Source: Tipula vernalis
Lineage: Eukaryota; Arthropoda; Insecta; Diptera; Tipulidae
NCBI GenBank assembly: GCA_958295665.1
Contig: OY282560.1
Coordinates: 261,153,368 to 261,217,367, forward strand
Length of the DNA stretch: 64,000 nt
Reading direction: 5' to 3'
Positions 1 through 11,799 of this stretch are shown here, piece by piece. How positions within the stretch are numbered: the stretch's first letter is position 1; every line of letters begins with the position of its first letter. A program made the position numbers and the translations under genes. The notes under the pieces were generated by a model. That model made no database searches. It was not told the DNA's origin and worked only from the letters and a program-made list of their open reading frames with translations.

Positions 1-1092
1 TAATTAAATGATTTATTAAGATAAAATTTTCTGAAATATCCCAAGAAATCAAATATCACATATATCCGGCAGTAGCTATGTACATAAGCAGGTTAATCAT
101 TTTCCGGCACGAGTGAATTAAAATTAATTAATATAATGTAATATATACATAGATATATTATGTAAAGAATAAATATTTTTCAAAAAAACAATAAATCTTC
201 AAATAATAAACTTTGTTTATTTACGTTTGATTGACATTGTAATTCGAATTTTTCATTTGTTATGGTTTCTAAAGTTCATAGTTCAGATATGTACTTAATA
301 TTACAAGGGAAAAATACGAAAAAATAATTTAAATATTTTCTCAAAACAGGCAGCACAGTCTTTTATTTATTAAATTATGACTTAAAAAATTAATGATTTT
401 GAATATCTTTCTGTATATCTTAAGTATATTAGGAAAAAGACAAGATTTTGAATAATTTTCGGAAATAAACTTGTTCCAGTGCGGCTCTTACTTGTCATTT
501 TCGGTTTTACGATTTTAAAGTAAAGCTCGGTACGCTGCTGAAGTGAAATGATATTTCTCATATAAAAATGACACAAGCGAAAACAAAAATGAAAATTTCA
601 CCGCTGAATTTCACTTTGTGGTACGAAGTTTAGCTGACGAAGTAGGAGTTTTTGTATTAGAATACAAAATTCTCTATTTTATCTCTACACATTTTCACTT
701 CGTTTTTATCTTCCTGAGAACGAGAAATAATTAATTTTTTTTTTCGACTACTCAGTTCTCGGACTCATCAAAATTCCGATTTCCGTATTGCAGATGAGTT
801 TCAATTAAAGTAAAATATTATAGCTTGAGCTATTTGATTTACTGGGTTATTTTGTGACACTATAACAAAATTGTTTAACAAATGTATTTATTTTTTAGAC
901 TGGCTGGCTTTTTATATAAATATGTGAACCAAAAATAAATGACAAAAAAATTATAAAATTAGTAAAACTATGTTCTAGTTATTGTTTAATCTACATATAG
1001 TATGTAGTTATTTATTGATTTGGTGAAATTTTATATATCGTGTGATAAGAGTCTTGGAAACAACATACAAAAAATTGTTCTGTCGTATGTGG

Positions 1093-1464
1093 GTCCCTTT
1101 CGATCCAATTAATCACTTTTTGAGAAGTTTGACACATAATACAATAATTTTAGGTTCATATCTAATGTATACCAAAAATTTATAGATAAAAAATAACAGA
1201 ATTAATAAAACTCCCGCGTTTTTATTACCAACCCGAAAATTTTGTTTCGTGATTTACATTAAATTTTACAATACAATAGTTTTGTTTACAATTTGAACCG
1301 TATAGTCCATCAACAGATGGGGAGTTATTATAAAAGAATATTTTGATATAAGCTCATTTTTATCAATAAACACAAATTGGGGAAATTTATTAATTTTTGT
1401 GATTGTTTCTTGGATGAGTCCCTTTCGGGTCAATTAATATCTTTTTGATAAGATTGATACACAA
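1093..1464. repeat. Diverged direct repeat pair
   Basis: Positions 1093-1139 and 1418-1464 share about 47 bases beginning GTCCCTTTCG and ending ACACA(T)AA, with several substitutions. The spacing is 325 bp. They may be two units of an old tandem repeat or two remnants of one dispersed element; nothing coding is associated. Confidence 0.55.
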
Positions 1465-1857
1465 CCGGTGCGCATTTTTTGGACACTTTTTTTGCGACAA
1501 AAATTTAAGCGAGTGTACTGTGAAGTTTTTGGACAAAATTGAGATTATAGAAAAATTTAATTTTTTGGCATATATTTATGCGCGTGTACATCTTTTAACA
1601 GTGTATTTAACAAAAATAAAGTTATTCAAGTAAAACAAGTTTCAAATAATCTCTAATATTCATTTCTAATTTCCTTTTTAACAAATTAACGAACTAAGCG
1701 CCATTTTGACATTTTGATATGAATCGTAGGGCTTTTGCAAAAAAATTTAGAAAATTAACCAATCGACTAATTTCGTTTGGAACAAGGACGTTATTCTCTA
1801 TTGTAACAAATAGCACGAATCTCAAAGATTGGCTCATATGGTGACTATATAGGTTGT

Positions 1858-2079
1858 GAAGGGCATACACGGCTCGTCTGAATACGGCTCAACCCAAAAG
1901 TGCTTGCACTTCTGTTATTTTTTTGGCATAATGTTCCCTAAGGTTTAACAAATAAGATAAACGTTTTTTTGAAATCATCCACCGACCAGTTTACATTTTC
2001 GCGCCAAAATTCGAAAATTGGAACCAAAAAACGGTTTTTTGGTCTGAAAAAGTGAAATATCTTATTTTGTATGCCCTTC
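1858..2079. repeat. Short inverted repeat pair
   Basis: GAAGGGCATAC at 1858-1868 is matched by its exact reverse complement at 2069-2079. The arms are only 11 bp, so this may be a small decayed MITE or chance. Confidence 0.35.
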
Positions 2080-2313
2080 CGGAGGATAACAGCATACAAA
2101 GATCGAAAGAGGAAAGTTTCAGGAAGAGAATGCACAAAAGTACAGGTCAAAAGGTTGCTAATTTGCGAATTATTTCTCTCTTTGTCGACAGATGTCTTCG
2201 AAACACATACGTGGGGATATAATGAATTATTTCAAACAAATCAAAACTCATGAAAGTCAAGAAGAACAAAAACCTTTATTTCAGTAACATTAATTCAAGT
2301 TTGATTCAATTAA

Positions 2314-4377
2314 TTATATGTGGTAACTATTATATTCAGTTACAGCTCTCATTAATTTATCATTATAATCTGGGTGGTTTTCAGAAACTTGATATTTGTT
2401 CCACATTGTCTTGAAATCAGAATGCACTGTCTCCATGGCCTGTTCACTGTAAAACCCCAACGCTCTTCTATGGCCTTCATAAAAATCTTCTATATGATAA
2501 AATACTGCATGTACTTTTGGTGTGACTGATAGCCCAAGGGCCAAATAGCTAGTCTTGAATTGAGCGATAGATTCTTTGTAACAATCATTTAATTCGATTC
2601 CAAAACAATTGTGAACTATACGACCAAAATCCTTCAGTGTTTCCACATATTTCAAACAATCAATGGAGCAAAACGATCGGAGACTATCCAGTTTTTTCAA
2701 TAATATTCTACATGAATTGCCATTGAATTTGGTACCTCCTTGAGTAAATTCTCGTTGAACATTGCATAGATTGATCCATTCTGTTGTTTCAGTAACAACT
2801 TCATCTTGCATAAGGCTGACTATTTTATTAACCACACTCAGCATTAGATGTAGTTCTGGAGGAGGAATAATGTCAAGAATCTTTTTATCGTCATCAGGTG
2901 AAAAAACTGGAGGATTGATACAGCTTTTGAAATTTTTCGCATTTTTCATTATCGATCCGCCAGCGTTTCTCCAAGCTTCAAAATATGAGATTGAGTTTCC
3001 CATAGTTCGCCGAGGTCCGACGTGCTCATAATTTGTGCTTTCACAAAGGCACCATGTACAAGGGTACGTCGATGAATGAGACATAATCCCTGTCAGAATA
3101 TTGGCTAATTTGAGATCAGTCGCTATCGTACCAGAAAAATCCTCAATTTTCAATATTTTCCATATTGCTGATACATTTCATAATTCTCTTGAGCCGATTT
3201 CACAATAGCAAGAATAAAGATTTTCTTAACGCCTGAGTCAGCAAAAGATTTAGCAAACACGCCATCATCATACTTTTGACGTTTTTTCTCCTGTTAACAA
3301 ATTACAGTTGAATCATCTTGAACGGACAGGCACACGTTCAAAAAACCACCGCCACCGTCAATTCCAAATTTTAAGTGCTGAATTCTAATATCCCGCTGTT
3401 TCTCGATATGAGAAAGAAAATCTTCAAGTGTAAGGCAGTAAACTATGGGAAATTGGATTGGTGTGCTCATTCGAGCTTTGATGGTTACAAAATCTATTGT
3501 CTTAGCACATTTGAAACTTTTTACCTCGCCATTCTTCTGTTCCAGGCTTTTTTTCAATCCTGGCTCAATTATCGCCCGCTTTTTGGTAGCAACTCTCAAA
3601 GCGGTCGCTATATCAAGAGTAGTCTTTGTACTAAGATTAAATTTTGTCTTGATTTTCAAGAAATCGGCTGTAGATATATTCGAAGCTGGTTCCTCTTCAT
3701 TTTTCTCGTGGGGATTTATGAATAATTTCATAGAGTTTCCTCCACGTGCCTGAGTAAGGGAGACCGTCGAATCTTTTTTGTTTACTTTGTCATCAATAAC
3801 ATGTTGTTGAATTGCAATTTTACTGATTAATGTTGACGCCACTTGTTCCATTACTTTCTCCCCCATTGTATTTATATAATTGCATACAATATCAACTTGG
3901 GCAGTTTTGGTGCATTTATGAGGTGTCCCTCGTTTGAGATCGGTAAAACATTTGGAACAACGTTTTATGCATTTCCCGTTAGCCGATTTTTTTTTTGTTA
4001 AGAAGTTGCATGGATATCACATTACTTCGAGCAATCTGGCACAAATAGCACTGACAGGGATTTTGAGTCCTATAGATCTCGTAGTTAAACTTACACTCAA
4101 AAACTTAGAATAATCAGGTAGCTCGACAGTCTTGGAGGGAACGATTCCTGGATCGGCACTGGGAAGTTGTCGGTATACGTTCCGGTTGCGTCCGGCACAA
4201 AGAACATTCGGCTGTCTTTCTTCACACAAGATATTGTCCACACGATGTTTCAGTAATTTTTCTAGACTCGATTGCAGCGAGGCTTCTATCTTGAACACAC
4301 AACAAACAAATTTTACTCCGTTTCTCTTCGTGTGAAAGTGCGCGGGCTTCTTTTGGAGGATTAAAAATTTTCGACAT
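2314..4377 (-). pseudogene. Zinc-finger transposase-like protein, broken
   Basis: Reading the minus strand from an ATG at 4377 gives one protein of roughly 680 residues in several frames. In order there is a Cys-rich N-terminus (CLLC, then NVLCAGR), a second Cys/His cluster near 3.9 kb (CIKRCSKC, then HKC), a stretch with the motif KFGIDGGGGFL near 3.35 kb, and a C-terminal part with IPPPELHLML and FYSEQAMETVH ending at 2314. Breaks: a frameshift near 4.28 kb, others between 4.02 and 3.87 kb, an in-frame TAA near 3296 and a frameshift near 3155. I recognise the combination from transposon-encoded proteins in arthropods and cnidarians, but I cannot name the superfamily. It lies 90 bp from the end of the next transposon in the opposite orientation; its own terminal repeats were not found. 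Clearly non-functional. Confidence 0.6.
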
Positions 4378-4422
4378 TATGGAAAACTCAAATGAACTGA
4401 TCGAGGAAGAAAAGTTTTCTGC

Positions 4423-4464
4423 TTTTCTTGTAACCTGCCTACTGCATTCTTTTCTTGTAACCTG
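4423..4464. repeat. 15-bp direct duplication
   Basis: TTTTCTTGTAACCTG occurs at 4423-4437 and again at 4450-4464, immediately outside the left end of the 4.47-6.7 kb transposon. It could be a local slippage duplication. Confidence 0.6.
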
Positions 4465-4466
4465 GT

Positions 4467-4725
4467 GCACTTGGTGTTGTATTTATTGTTATAGAAAAAA
4501 ACTTAATTATCCGAAAATTATAAAATTGAGCTCATTCTAAAGATAAATGAACATGGATTATAAAATAATTATAAAAATTATAGCATCTTTAATTTCTTCT
4601 TTTCCAAAATGTCATCCGAAACGTTATTTTTGAATTTTCCCCCATGTTCATCTTTTTTTATCTTTTTTTCCATTTAGTTCTGTTAGACATACTAAAAAAA
4701 TCAGTATATCATTTCGTTTCGTTTC
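4467..4725 (+). repeat. Left terminal inverted repeat
   Basis: This arm matches the reverse complement of 6458-6715. Homology stops near CGTTTCGTTTCC on the inner side and near the GTGCAC flank on the outer side. Confidence 0.8.
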
Positions 4726-5689
4726 CTTAATTAGTTTAAGAGCGTAGCTTACTAAGGCAAGGGTATGTTGTGCAGGTTCGATAAGCATCTGCCTGAATGT
4801 TTTCTTCTAGAGTTTTTTAACTCGTGCTTAGTTCGTTTTTTTCCTCTAAATTTTCTGTTAATATTTTGATATTAGCTCTCAAACTTGGTTAATTTGTGTA
4901 AGTTCGATAAAATACACAACAGCAATAGATGCAGCATTCTTTCACAATAATAAAGATAAATACATAATCGCGTTTTAAAGTAAATATTTTACTTTTTATC
5001 ATAAAATAATTTAAATAAATCAACTTACGCATAAAAACTAAATTTTTTTGTTAAATAAGTTCTGCAAATTACCGCTACAGACATACTAATTATCTAATAA
5101 ACGATGGAGGGTTGGTCAAGGTAAAAATGTATAGGTGGTCATAACAAATTAATTTTTAAAGTTAGGTTCGAAGCGAAATTTGATTTTGGTAAAGGACGCT
5201 CTTAAGTATGTTGATCTATTCTTTTTTGGGCAAAAAATCAAATTTTAATTATGTGTTTTTGCCAATTTTCTGAAAAACTTTTATTTACGGCAAACCTTAT
5301 AAGAATAGTAAACGGTACAATGTAATTAAAAAACGGGTATAATCTTTTAGGTATAAATTAGTGTCAAAATTATTTTTTCAATTAGTTTAATTTTTCAAGT
5401 TGTATAAGAAGCGATATTGATTTCAACAAAACAAAAATTTATGTTTACTTTAATAAGTGAGTAGCTTTAAAAAGTGTTGTAAGCCGTTCCCTGAATCAAA
5501 CTGTTTGAAAAATTTAAGAAATGTTAATGATAGTATTAAAATAAAACTCTAGGAGAAAAATTCGAAACCACTGGATGAATTTTTGGCTAATTTCTTAACT
5601 AAGCGGAAAAATCTAATTCCTTATTACTTCATTTCACTACAACAATCTAGCGCCATAAAAACAGCAAGTTCAGTCGGAAGCCTACGGAG

Positions 5690-6154
5690 GTACTTGTTTC
5701 TTGTGACTTTGCAGAAAATTATGCATGTATAATGCAAAATGTAGCACAAGGGTTTCATTGGAACAACCAACAAGCGACTATTCTTCCGTTTGTAATTTAG
5801 AAAAAAGTAGCACAAAAATTTCTCCACTATAGCTTCATTAAAATATCAGATTGTCTTCACCATGACCCTATAGCAGTTTACTGATTCATGGAAAAATTTA
5901 TGACGTTTTTGAGAACTAAAACTGCAAAATTATCTAAAATTTATTATATTACTAATGGTGCAGTAACACATTATAAAAATAAAACAAAAATTATGAATAT
6001 AGCTAACCACAAAGAGGATTTCGGCGTCGATTGTGAGTGGTATTTACCTGCAACAGCTCATGTAAAGGGACGGTGGGATGGAGTAGAAGGAACTATTAAA
6101 AGAATGGCGTTCAATGCAAGTCACATAACCAATGCGGAAGGATTATTCAAATAG
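5690..6154 (+). pseudogene. Decayed transposase of the 4.47-6.7 kb element
   Basis: One frame runs through the motifs CDFAENYAC (5702 on), GFHWNNQQAT, SDCLHHD, KIYYITNGAVTHYKNK (near 5940) and HVKGRWDGVEGTIKR (near 6060). This set of motifs (acidic FAENY, HWNN, a D/N-G turn followed by YKN, and H.KG..DG..GT.KR) is shared by a family of transposon proteins of unknown formal name. In-frame stops lie at 5798 and 5882 and the frame closes at 6152. The usual aspartate of the (S)DG motif reads as asparagine, consistent with loss of activity. Only the central part of the protein can be followed; the N-terminal half is not visible. The gene lies inside the long TIRs and presumably once mobilised the element. 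Confidence 0.65.
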
Positions 6155-6457
6155 GCAAACAACTCGAAGACTGACAACATTTTTGAATTTTGTTCAGATG
6201 CTGAATATAACTCCAAATACATCCAATAAATTAGTAGATTCGAGTTAAAAACAATAAACGGAACTCGTGATTTCCATGCGACCACAAATCATTCCCGCAA
6301 AGGAACGCTACTTCAATTTTAAAAAATATTAGTGAAGATTATGTAAAATTTAAATTGTAACTGTGAATATTTTCAAATTTTTGTTTTCATTTTGTTATAA
6401 ATTTCATTTTGAGTTACAAAAAATTTGTAGATTGTCATATTTAAACGAATTTTGCAA

Positions 6458-6715
6458 GAAAACGAAACGAGATGATATGATATTTTAGTATATCTAATCG
6501 AACTAAATGAGGAAAAAGTAAAAAAAAAAGATGAACATGGGAGAAAATTCAAAAAGAACGTTTCGGCGGCCATTTTGCAAAAATAACAAATGAATAATGG
6601 TACAATTTTTATAAATTATTTATAATCCCTATTAATTTATCTATAAAATAAGCCCAATTTTATAATTTTCAGATCATTATTTTTTTCTACAGCAATAAAT
6701 AGAACACCACGTGCA
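6458..6715 (-). repeat. Right terminal inverted repeat
   Basis: Reverse-complement partner of 4467-4725. The outer end reads CACCAC followed by GTGCAT. Confidence 0.8.
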
Positions 6716-7520
6716 TGAAATTTTTAAATATTTGACAAGATATATCTTAAAAAAGAACAACAACAAAATCACTTTGAAGAAGTTGGTTGTTTTTCTCAGT
6801 GCTACCCATTTAAAACATAAAAATCATAAATTTAAAATATGGTTTCCAGTCCACTTAAAGGATTTGTGATTTCATGTTTATTCTCTTTACACCGAAGATT
6901 TGTGTATAGAAAAAGACAGAGTAACGAAATACAAGAGATGTATATACCCGAAATCGAATTAATTTCAATAAGTGAAATCTCGGTATAAAAAACCCCGTTT
7001 ATAAAGGCATTGCGTTATTACAAACTTCTTTAGTAGTCCATTGAATTTGAGTATCAAAACATATGGAAAATATGCTAATATAACAAACTTTGGTTACAAC
7101 ACTATAGCAAACTATTCCTGAATCTTTTACTTACATTTCATTGCAAAATCATTCAGCTATTAAAGTTGGATTCAATTTCACACAACAAAAACATGTTTTT
7201 GACTTTGTCACTTTGTTTAAAAACCAAATTTCAGTGAGGAACCTAGAAAACTTGTTTGTTATAAACACAGTTATGTTTGTACAAAACATCTACGCCGTTC
7301 TCTGACTATTTGTTATATTGAAATTTTACTAAGAATTTAATTTGTCTGTTTGTAATCAGTTGGTCAGACAAATATCTTAATTGTTCATGGCAATCCCAAT
7401 ATTTTCGATTTGGTAAATCAGAAAAATACAGAAGCCAATCGCTCATAACATATCTACTAAAAAAAGTAGAAATATCTTCCGCCCTCCCCGTAATTTTGGC
7501 TGAAGGCCCAAAGAGTTATA
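6716..7520. other. Non-coding stretch
   Basis: No ORF with recognisable motifs and no clear repeat was seen in this AT-rich interval. Confidence 0.5.
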
Positions 7521-7755
7521 CCAATGTATTACTCTGCAAAAATGAGAACCCTCCATGAGTTATTTATGTTGGTAGTTTGGTTTCGTACTAAAAAGTTGGT
7601 CTACTCATCAGGTAGCTACGACCAAACTACAAAAGAATCCACTCTAGCCACATATATTAAGTATCTGGCCAGAACGTACTGACATAGCGAATTATTATTC
7701 ACTATATCAAATATCAAAAAGTGGATGTTCTCATTTTTGCAGAGTAATACATTGG
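7521..7755. mobile_element. 235-bp MITE with perfect 29-bp inverted repeats
   Basis: Positions 7521-7549 are the exact reverse complement of 7727-7755. Inside each arm the sequence TA-CTCTGCAAAAATGAGAAC is symmetric, so the true element may be the inner part flanked by TA, as for Tc1/mariner-type insertions, with the outer bases belonging to a palindromic target. A partial internal inverted repeat (GTAGTTTGGT and ACCAAACTAC) makes a further hairpin. No protein is encoded. Confidence 0.75.
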
Positions 7756-9465
7756 TTGGAACGACTAATATATTTGTCTATAAAAAATGCCGAAAAATCA
7801 ACTGGGATTTTACTGCACTAGTCGGCCATCACAAATATCACTTCTTGGGACATAAATTTATAACTGCAACTATTATACTTATGCTTAGTTACTTTGATGA
7901 TACTGCTCAATAGGAGGCGATAAACATTCAATATGGCTTTCCACGGAACCCACAAAATATCTACAGAAAACCCCAAAAACATGTTAATTTTCAGCGTTAT
8001 TCAAATTAATTAAACGAAAAAACTATTTACAGCAATATGAAGTACCGAAAACACATCAATAAACCAAGAAAATAAATTAAAAAATAAAAATAAAATTTTC
8101 CAAAACACCTACTCCAATCAATTTTCAAATTATATTTGCAAATGTTGGCCTCATTGTCGATACGCGCAAACGGTATACATACTGTGTTTGGCGATTTTCG
8201 TTTTTTCTATTAGATTTCCATGGTGTTGCTTTTACACCTCTTAATTATTTTAACATCCTGCAGGTACAGCAATAATAAAAAAAAAAAAAATTGAATGGAA
8301 ATATAAATTAAAATAAAATTAATTGAAAAAAATATAGAGGAAAATAGGAAAGTTGCGGTGTTACGAATGCATACATATAAAACAGCAAAATAATAATAGC
8401 AACAGTGTCCGGTAACATCTTTTTATGAATATTTAAAAAGTTCACCAACAATTTGTATACCATTGACCGCTGATGCTAATGAAATTTAATTAGAGCGCAT
8501 TGATTTTCCAATATGATTTACAAACATAAAATTAATCCATTATTTTATTCACATGATCCATATAAAAAAAAAATCCACTTTAAATAATCGAAAAATCCCA
8601 AACTTACCATGAACTCTCTACCCTACCCCGCCCATATAAACGAATTTTAATAAAAAAAAAAAAAAATACCATTCCATTTCAATGATGAATTATTGAAAAT
8701 TATTCTTTACCAGCGAGGATATAACGCAAAAAAAAAAAATCATTAAATCACCAAAATTTATGCAACCAGTTGAATATAAATATTACAAAACATTAAAATT
8801 CTGAAAAAAATTTAAACTTTTCCTGGTTTTAAATTTTTAATTTAATTTTTATTTTATTTTATTGAATTTTGCTTAATTTAAATTTTTTAACAACTTGACT
8901 ATCAAGGATATACTGGTGCATGCATATTAGACAGATTGTAATTTATATGGTCCGGAATGAACCCTCGATGAGAACAAGACCTGGTGGTTTTCCATGTTAT
9001 TTCACTTGATGGTGCAAGCAAATTTGTTACCAACCCTAAGAGACTTACAACCATATATATAGTAATAAATATGTAAATAAACTTACATATATACCTAAAT
9101 AGTAGTATACCTGCAAATGTAATATTTGTCGATGAGTTTAAATTAGCTGTTAACTTTTGATGAGGAAGTGAAGCAATTGTTGCCCTAAATTCTTGAAGAA
9201 ATTCAGCCGAAAAAGCTTTTTCTTAGTCGTTCAAATTAAAAATTACAAAATTGCCGCTTTATTTTATCAACGATATAACAAAAATTGATCATAATTGTGT
9301 TGTCTTGGTTACAATAAACACTTAAAACGTAATAAAAATATTAATTACCATTAAGACCATTGTCTTCCACTTGGAGTTTGTAGCTGAAAATTTGGAAAAT
9401 AGTACAGGTAAATCTAACAAAATAAAGGGAAACCCTTCTAATTTATTTTTTATCAACTTTAATTC
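7756..9465. other. Non-coding AT-rich stretch with poly-A runs
   Basis: Several long A runs (for example near 8280 and 8650) and general AT richness; no coding motif or clear transposon end was seen. Confidence 0.5.
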
Positions 9466-9469
9466 GTAG

Positions 9470-10024
9470 GAGCACATCCACTCAGGCACTAGAGACTCTG
9501 CTATTTTTGACTCCTGTAGATTTCTTGGAGAAATAGTTGGCAGTTTGTACTGCCATACGACTGAAATCCATCTCAATGAGGACCTGCAACAATACAGGTC
9601 ACACATCTATTTTGTGCAACAAACAAATTCAAAAGACCACCGACTATACTGTCCCGTCCCGGAGGACTGGATGATGGCTACAGTTTTGGAACTAGGAGTT
9701 ATAAACTTCTTCACTGATGGTTCAAAACGGGACGGGAAAGTCGGGGCTGTAGTGTTCTGCAAGGAACTCCAGTTAAATCTCTCCTTCCTTCTCCCCGACT
9801 ACTGTAGTATTTTCCAAGCTTAAGTAACTGCCATAAAGGAAGTCGTAGACTACTTGAGGTATAATGTGATATCGGTTTGTGATATTCACTTATATACGGA
9901 CAGTGAGGCTGCCATTAAAGTGCTTCAATCACACCTCCTCACGTCGAAAGTAGTCCAGAACTGTCTCTCAACTCTTGACGAGATGGCAGAACAGTTCAAC
10001 ATACACATTTTATGGGTGCTAGGA
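9470..10024 (+). pseudogene. LINE ORF2 fragment, RNase H domain (5' part)
   Basis: The frame carries the RNase H motif FFTDGSKRDG (about 9713 on), then LPDYCSIFQA, a stop where the catalytic glutamate is expected (GCT TAA), AIKEVVDYL, the third motif YTDSEAAI and finally ILWVLG, where it is cut. TDGS, the stop at the E position and TDS correspond to the D-E-D triad of LINE RNase H domains, as in I, R1 and LOA-type elements. The sequence before 9.7 kb resembles the linker between reverse transcriptase and RNase H. The continuation (GHFIS..., LARRGTT) lies at 16799 on, so the gene is split by the inserted 10025-16798 element. The reverse transcriptase is not present upstream. Confidence 0.75.
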
Positions 10025-10060
10025 TGGATGTGAAGTTTTCCACAAATCCACAGATTCTAT
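10024..10060 (+). repeat. Left terminal sequence of the 6.8-kb element
   Basis: These 37 bases, beginning ATGGATGTGAAGTTTTCC, are the exact reverse complement of 17101-17137. The first 20 or so also match, with small changes, the reverse complement of the right end at 16775-16798. Confidence 0.8.
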
Positions 10061-10425
10061 ATATGTATTAGTTTTACTTGCACTGCTAAAATAAATTCCA
10101 ATTGGAAAAAATACGATTCATATTGGAAATATTTAGTACTAAATTGTAATTTCTTTACAAAATCTTTCGAATAAAAGTTGTTCAAATATAAGTATGTATA
10201 GGTATCTATTTTTTTTTTCAAATTTTCCCAAGGGTATAATAATAATTATAAAAGTTATTCCCTGGAAAAATAAGACCATGGGCAATATTAGTGAAATTTA
10301 GTGAAAATAATAAGAAAATGAATTCAAATCACTGGCAAGTGAATCTTTTGTCTTAATCGCCAGAAAAATATCCGGTTTAAATTAGTCCTTGGTTTAAGAA
10401 ATAGTTAATCGGCATAATGGACAAC

Positions 10426-10640
10426 AATCTTAAGCAGCTACTCCATGTACTACCGGATCTCTAGTTCAAATATCTAGTAGTAAGCAAGCTCAATTGGTAC
10501 CTAAGATTTCCAGACTAATTTATTTCCCTAGATAGGGGGTAGTTTTTGGGCTCGATGGACGGAGTAGTAGGTCAGCTACTACATGTACTATCGAAACATG
10601 AATTCAAATCTCTGTCAACGAGTGCTCATTCCAATTTATC
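10426..10640 (+). repeat. Repeat units inside the 6.8-kb element (forward)
   Basis: Two partial copies of a unit containing CAGCTACTCCATGTACTA, a GTTCAAATNTCT stretch and, further on, CCAGACTAATTTATTTCCC and GGGGTAGTTTTTGGGCTC. The same unit recurs in the opposite orientation at 11.01-11.79 kb. The GTTCAAAT stretch resembles a decayed tRNA-type B box, so a SINE origin is possible. Confidence 0.6.
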
Positions 10641-11012
10641 TTTTTCATATCCGTATTCATTAATAAATATTTTTATTTTAAAAATTAGAATAAAATTGTA
10701 ACACAGACACAAGCTAAGTAATGAACTTTAGTACAAAAAAATTTACTCAATAAAAAATTTAAATTTTTTCTCTAATTTTATTTATAGATAGGGTAAATTT
10801 CAAAGGAAAAAATACTTTTCAAATTTTAAAATGCAAACTATTTAGTGAACCTGCTATTTATTTATTAATATAACAAAATAATAATTAGATACCACCGTTT
10901 TTCAAGTTAATAGATTGTGAAATTAGTTCATAAACTTTTCGTTAGTTTCGCTAGTCTGTTTACAAAAATGTTTGTTCACTTTCATAAAATTGAGATAAAT
11001 TAAATAATTCCT

Positions 11013-11790
11013 TCCATCGAGCCCAAAAACTACCCCCTATCCAGGGGAATAAATTAGTCTGGAAACTTTTGGTATTGAGATTTTAACTAAAATGAAACTG
11101 ATAAATTGGCCTTAGCACCCTTTGCCAGAGATGTGAATTCACTTTCCGATAGCGGAGCTCCCATGGAGCCCAAAAATTACCCCTTATCCTGGGGAATAAA
11201 TTAGTCTGGAAACATTAGGTACCAATTAAGATTTTAGCTGAAACTAATAAATGGTCCATTACGAATAACTCAATTTTGACCATTACATTGCGATTTCCAG
11301 TAAAATTGTTAAATAACGTGTTAAATTCCGTTTGCATATCGATACCTTAAAGCATACAAGTGCTATGCCCGCTTTTATAGTTTGTAGTAAATACAAAATA
11401 AAAATGTCAGAAAGGTATGCGTGCTACAGTCTTTCAGAACAATATTTCCAAGGACATTGAGTCAACATTTAAAAGAACATTGAATGAAAATTCAAAATAT
11501 TTTCGAATTTAGAGATATTGTTGTGGAAATTCAAAATAAGAACATATCACTTGTGCGCTTTAAGGTATCGATATAATGTAACCAAGCCTAAAAACTTCCC
11601 TCTACTCTAAGGAATGTATTAATCTTGAAATTTATATTCTGATTTCGATTGAAATTATTAATTGTCCATTAACACCCCTTGTCTGAGGTTGGAACTCAGG
11701 TTCCGACGGTACACGAGGTAGACAACTAAATTTCCCCTACAACCAGCCCAGAATTTACCCTCTAGCGTATAATAAAACGAAATCTTGATT
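11013..11790 (-). repeat. ~148-bp tandem units, inverted array
   Basis: Successive units start near 11013, 11161, 11578 and 11740. Each begins GCCCAAAAACTACCCC-like, followed by GGGGAATAAATTAGTCTGGA and then AGCACCCYTTGYC. The first two are well conserved and 148 bp apart; the later two are more diverged. A small MITE interrupts the series at 11336-11574. Together with the forward units at 10.43-10.64 kb they form a large imperfect palindrome. Confidence 0.7.
11336..11574. mobile_element. 239-bp MITE with 32-bp inverted repeats
   Basis: 11336-11367 and 11543-11574 are reverse complements with three mismatches; both begin ATATCGATACCTTAAAGC. The symmetric TA at the ends would fit a TA target duplication as in mariner-type MITEs. 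It interrupts the 148-bp repeat series, so it is the younger insertion. Non-coding. Confidence 0.7.
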
Positions 11791-11799
11791 TATGTTTCT

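Larger units (their letters stand above)
1..2310. other. AT-rich non-coding sequence
   Basis: Only short ORFs (at most about 70 codons) without recognisable motifs occur here. The stretch is AT-rich with many short A and T runs. The only structure I see is a pair of diverged direct repeats near 1.1 and 1.4 kb and a short inverted repeat near 1.9-2.1 kb, listed separately. Confidence 0.6.
4467..6715. mobile_element. DNA transposon with ~260-bp TIRs
   Basis: Two arms of about 260 bp face each other at 4467-4725 and 6458-6715, aligning along their whole length with moderate divergence. Shared landmarks include CCCATGTTCATCTTTTTT and TTATAAAATTG. The outermost bases read TGGTGTT then TATTTATTG on each arm. 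Flanking bases GTGCAC on the left and GTGCAT on the right may be a decayed target duplication. The interior of about 1.7 kb carries a decayed transposase on the plus strand. TIRs this long with a single gene fit a cut-and-paste transposon; I cannot assign the superfamily. Confidence 0.8.

Noticed and set aside
3375..3753. Plus-strand ORFs of 102-116 codons
   Set aside because: They are antisense shadows of the broken zinc-finger gene.
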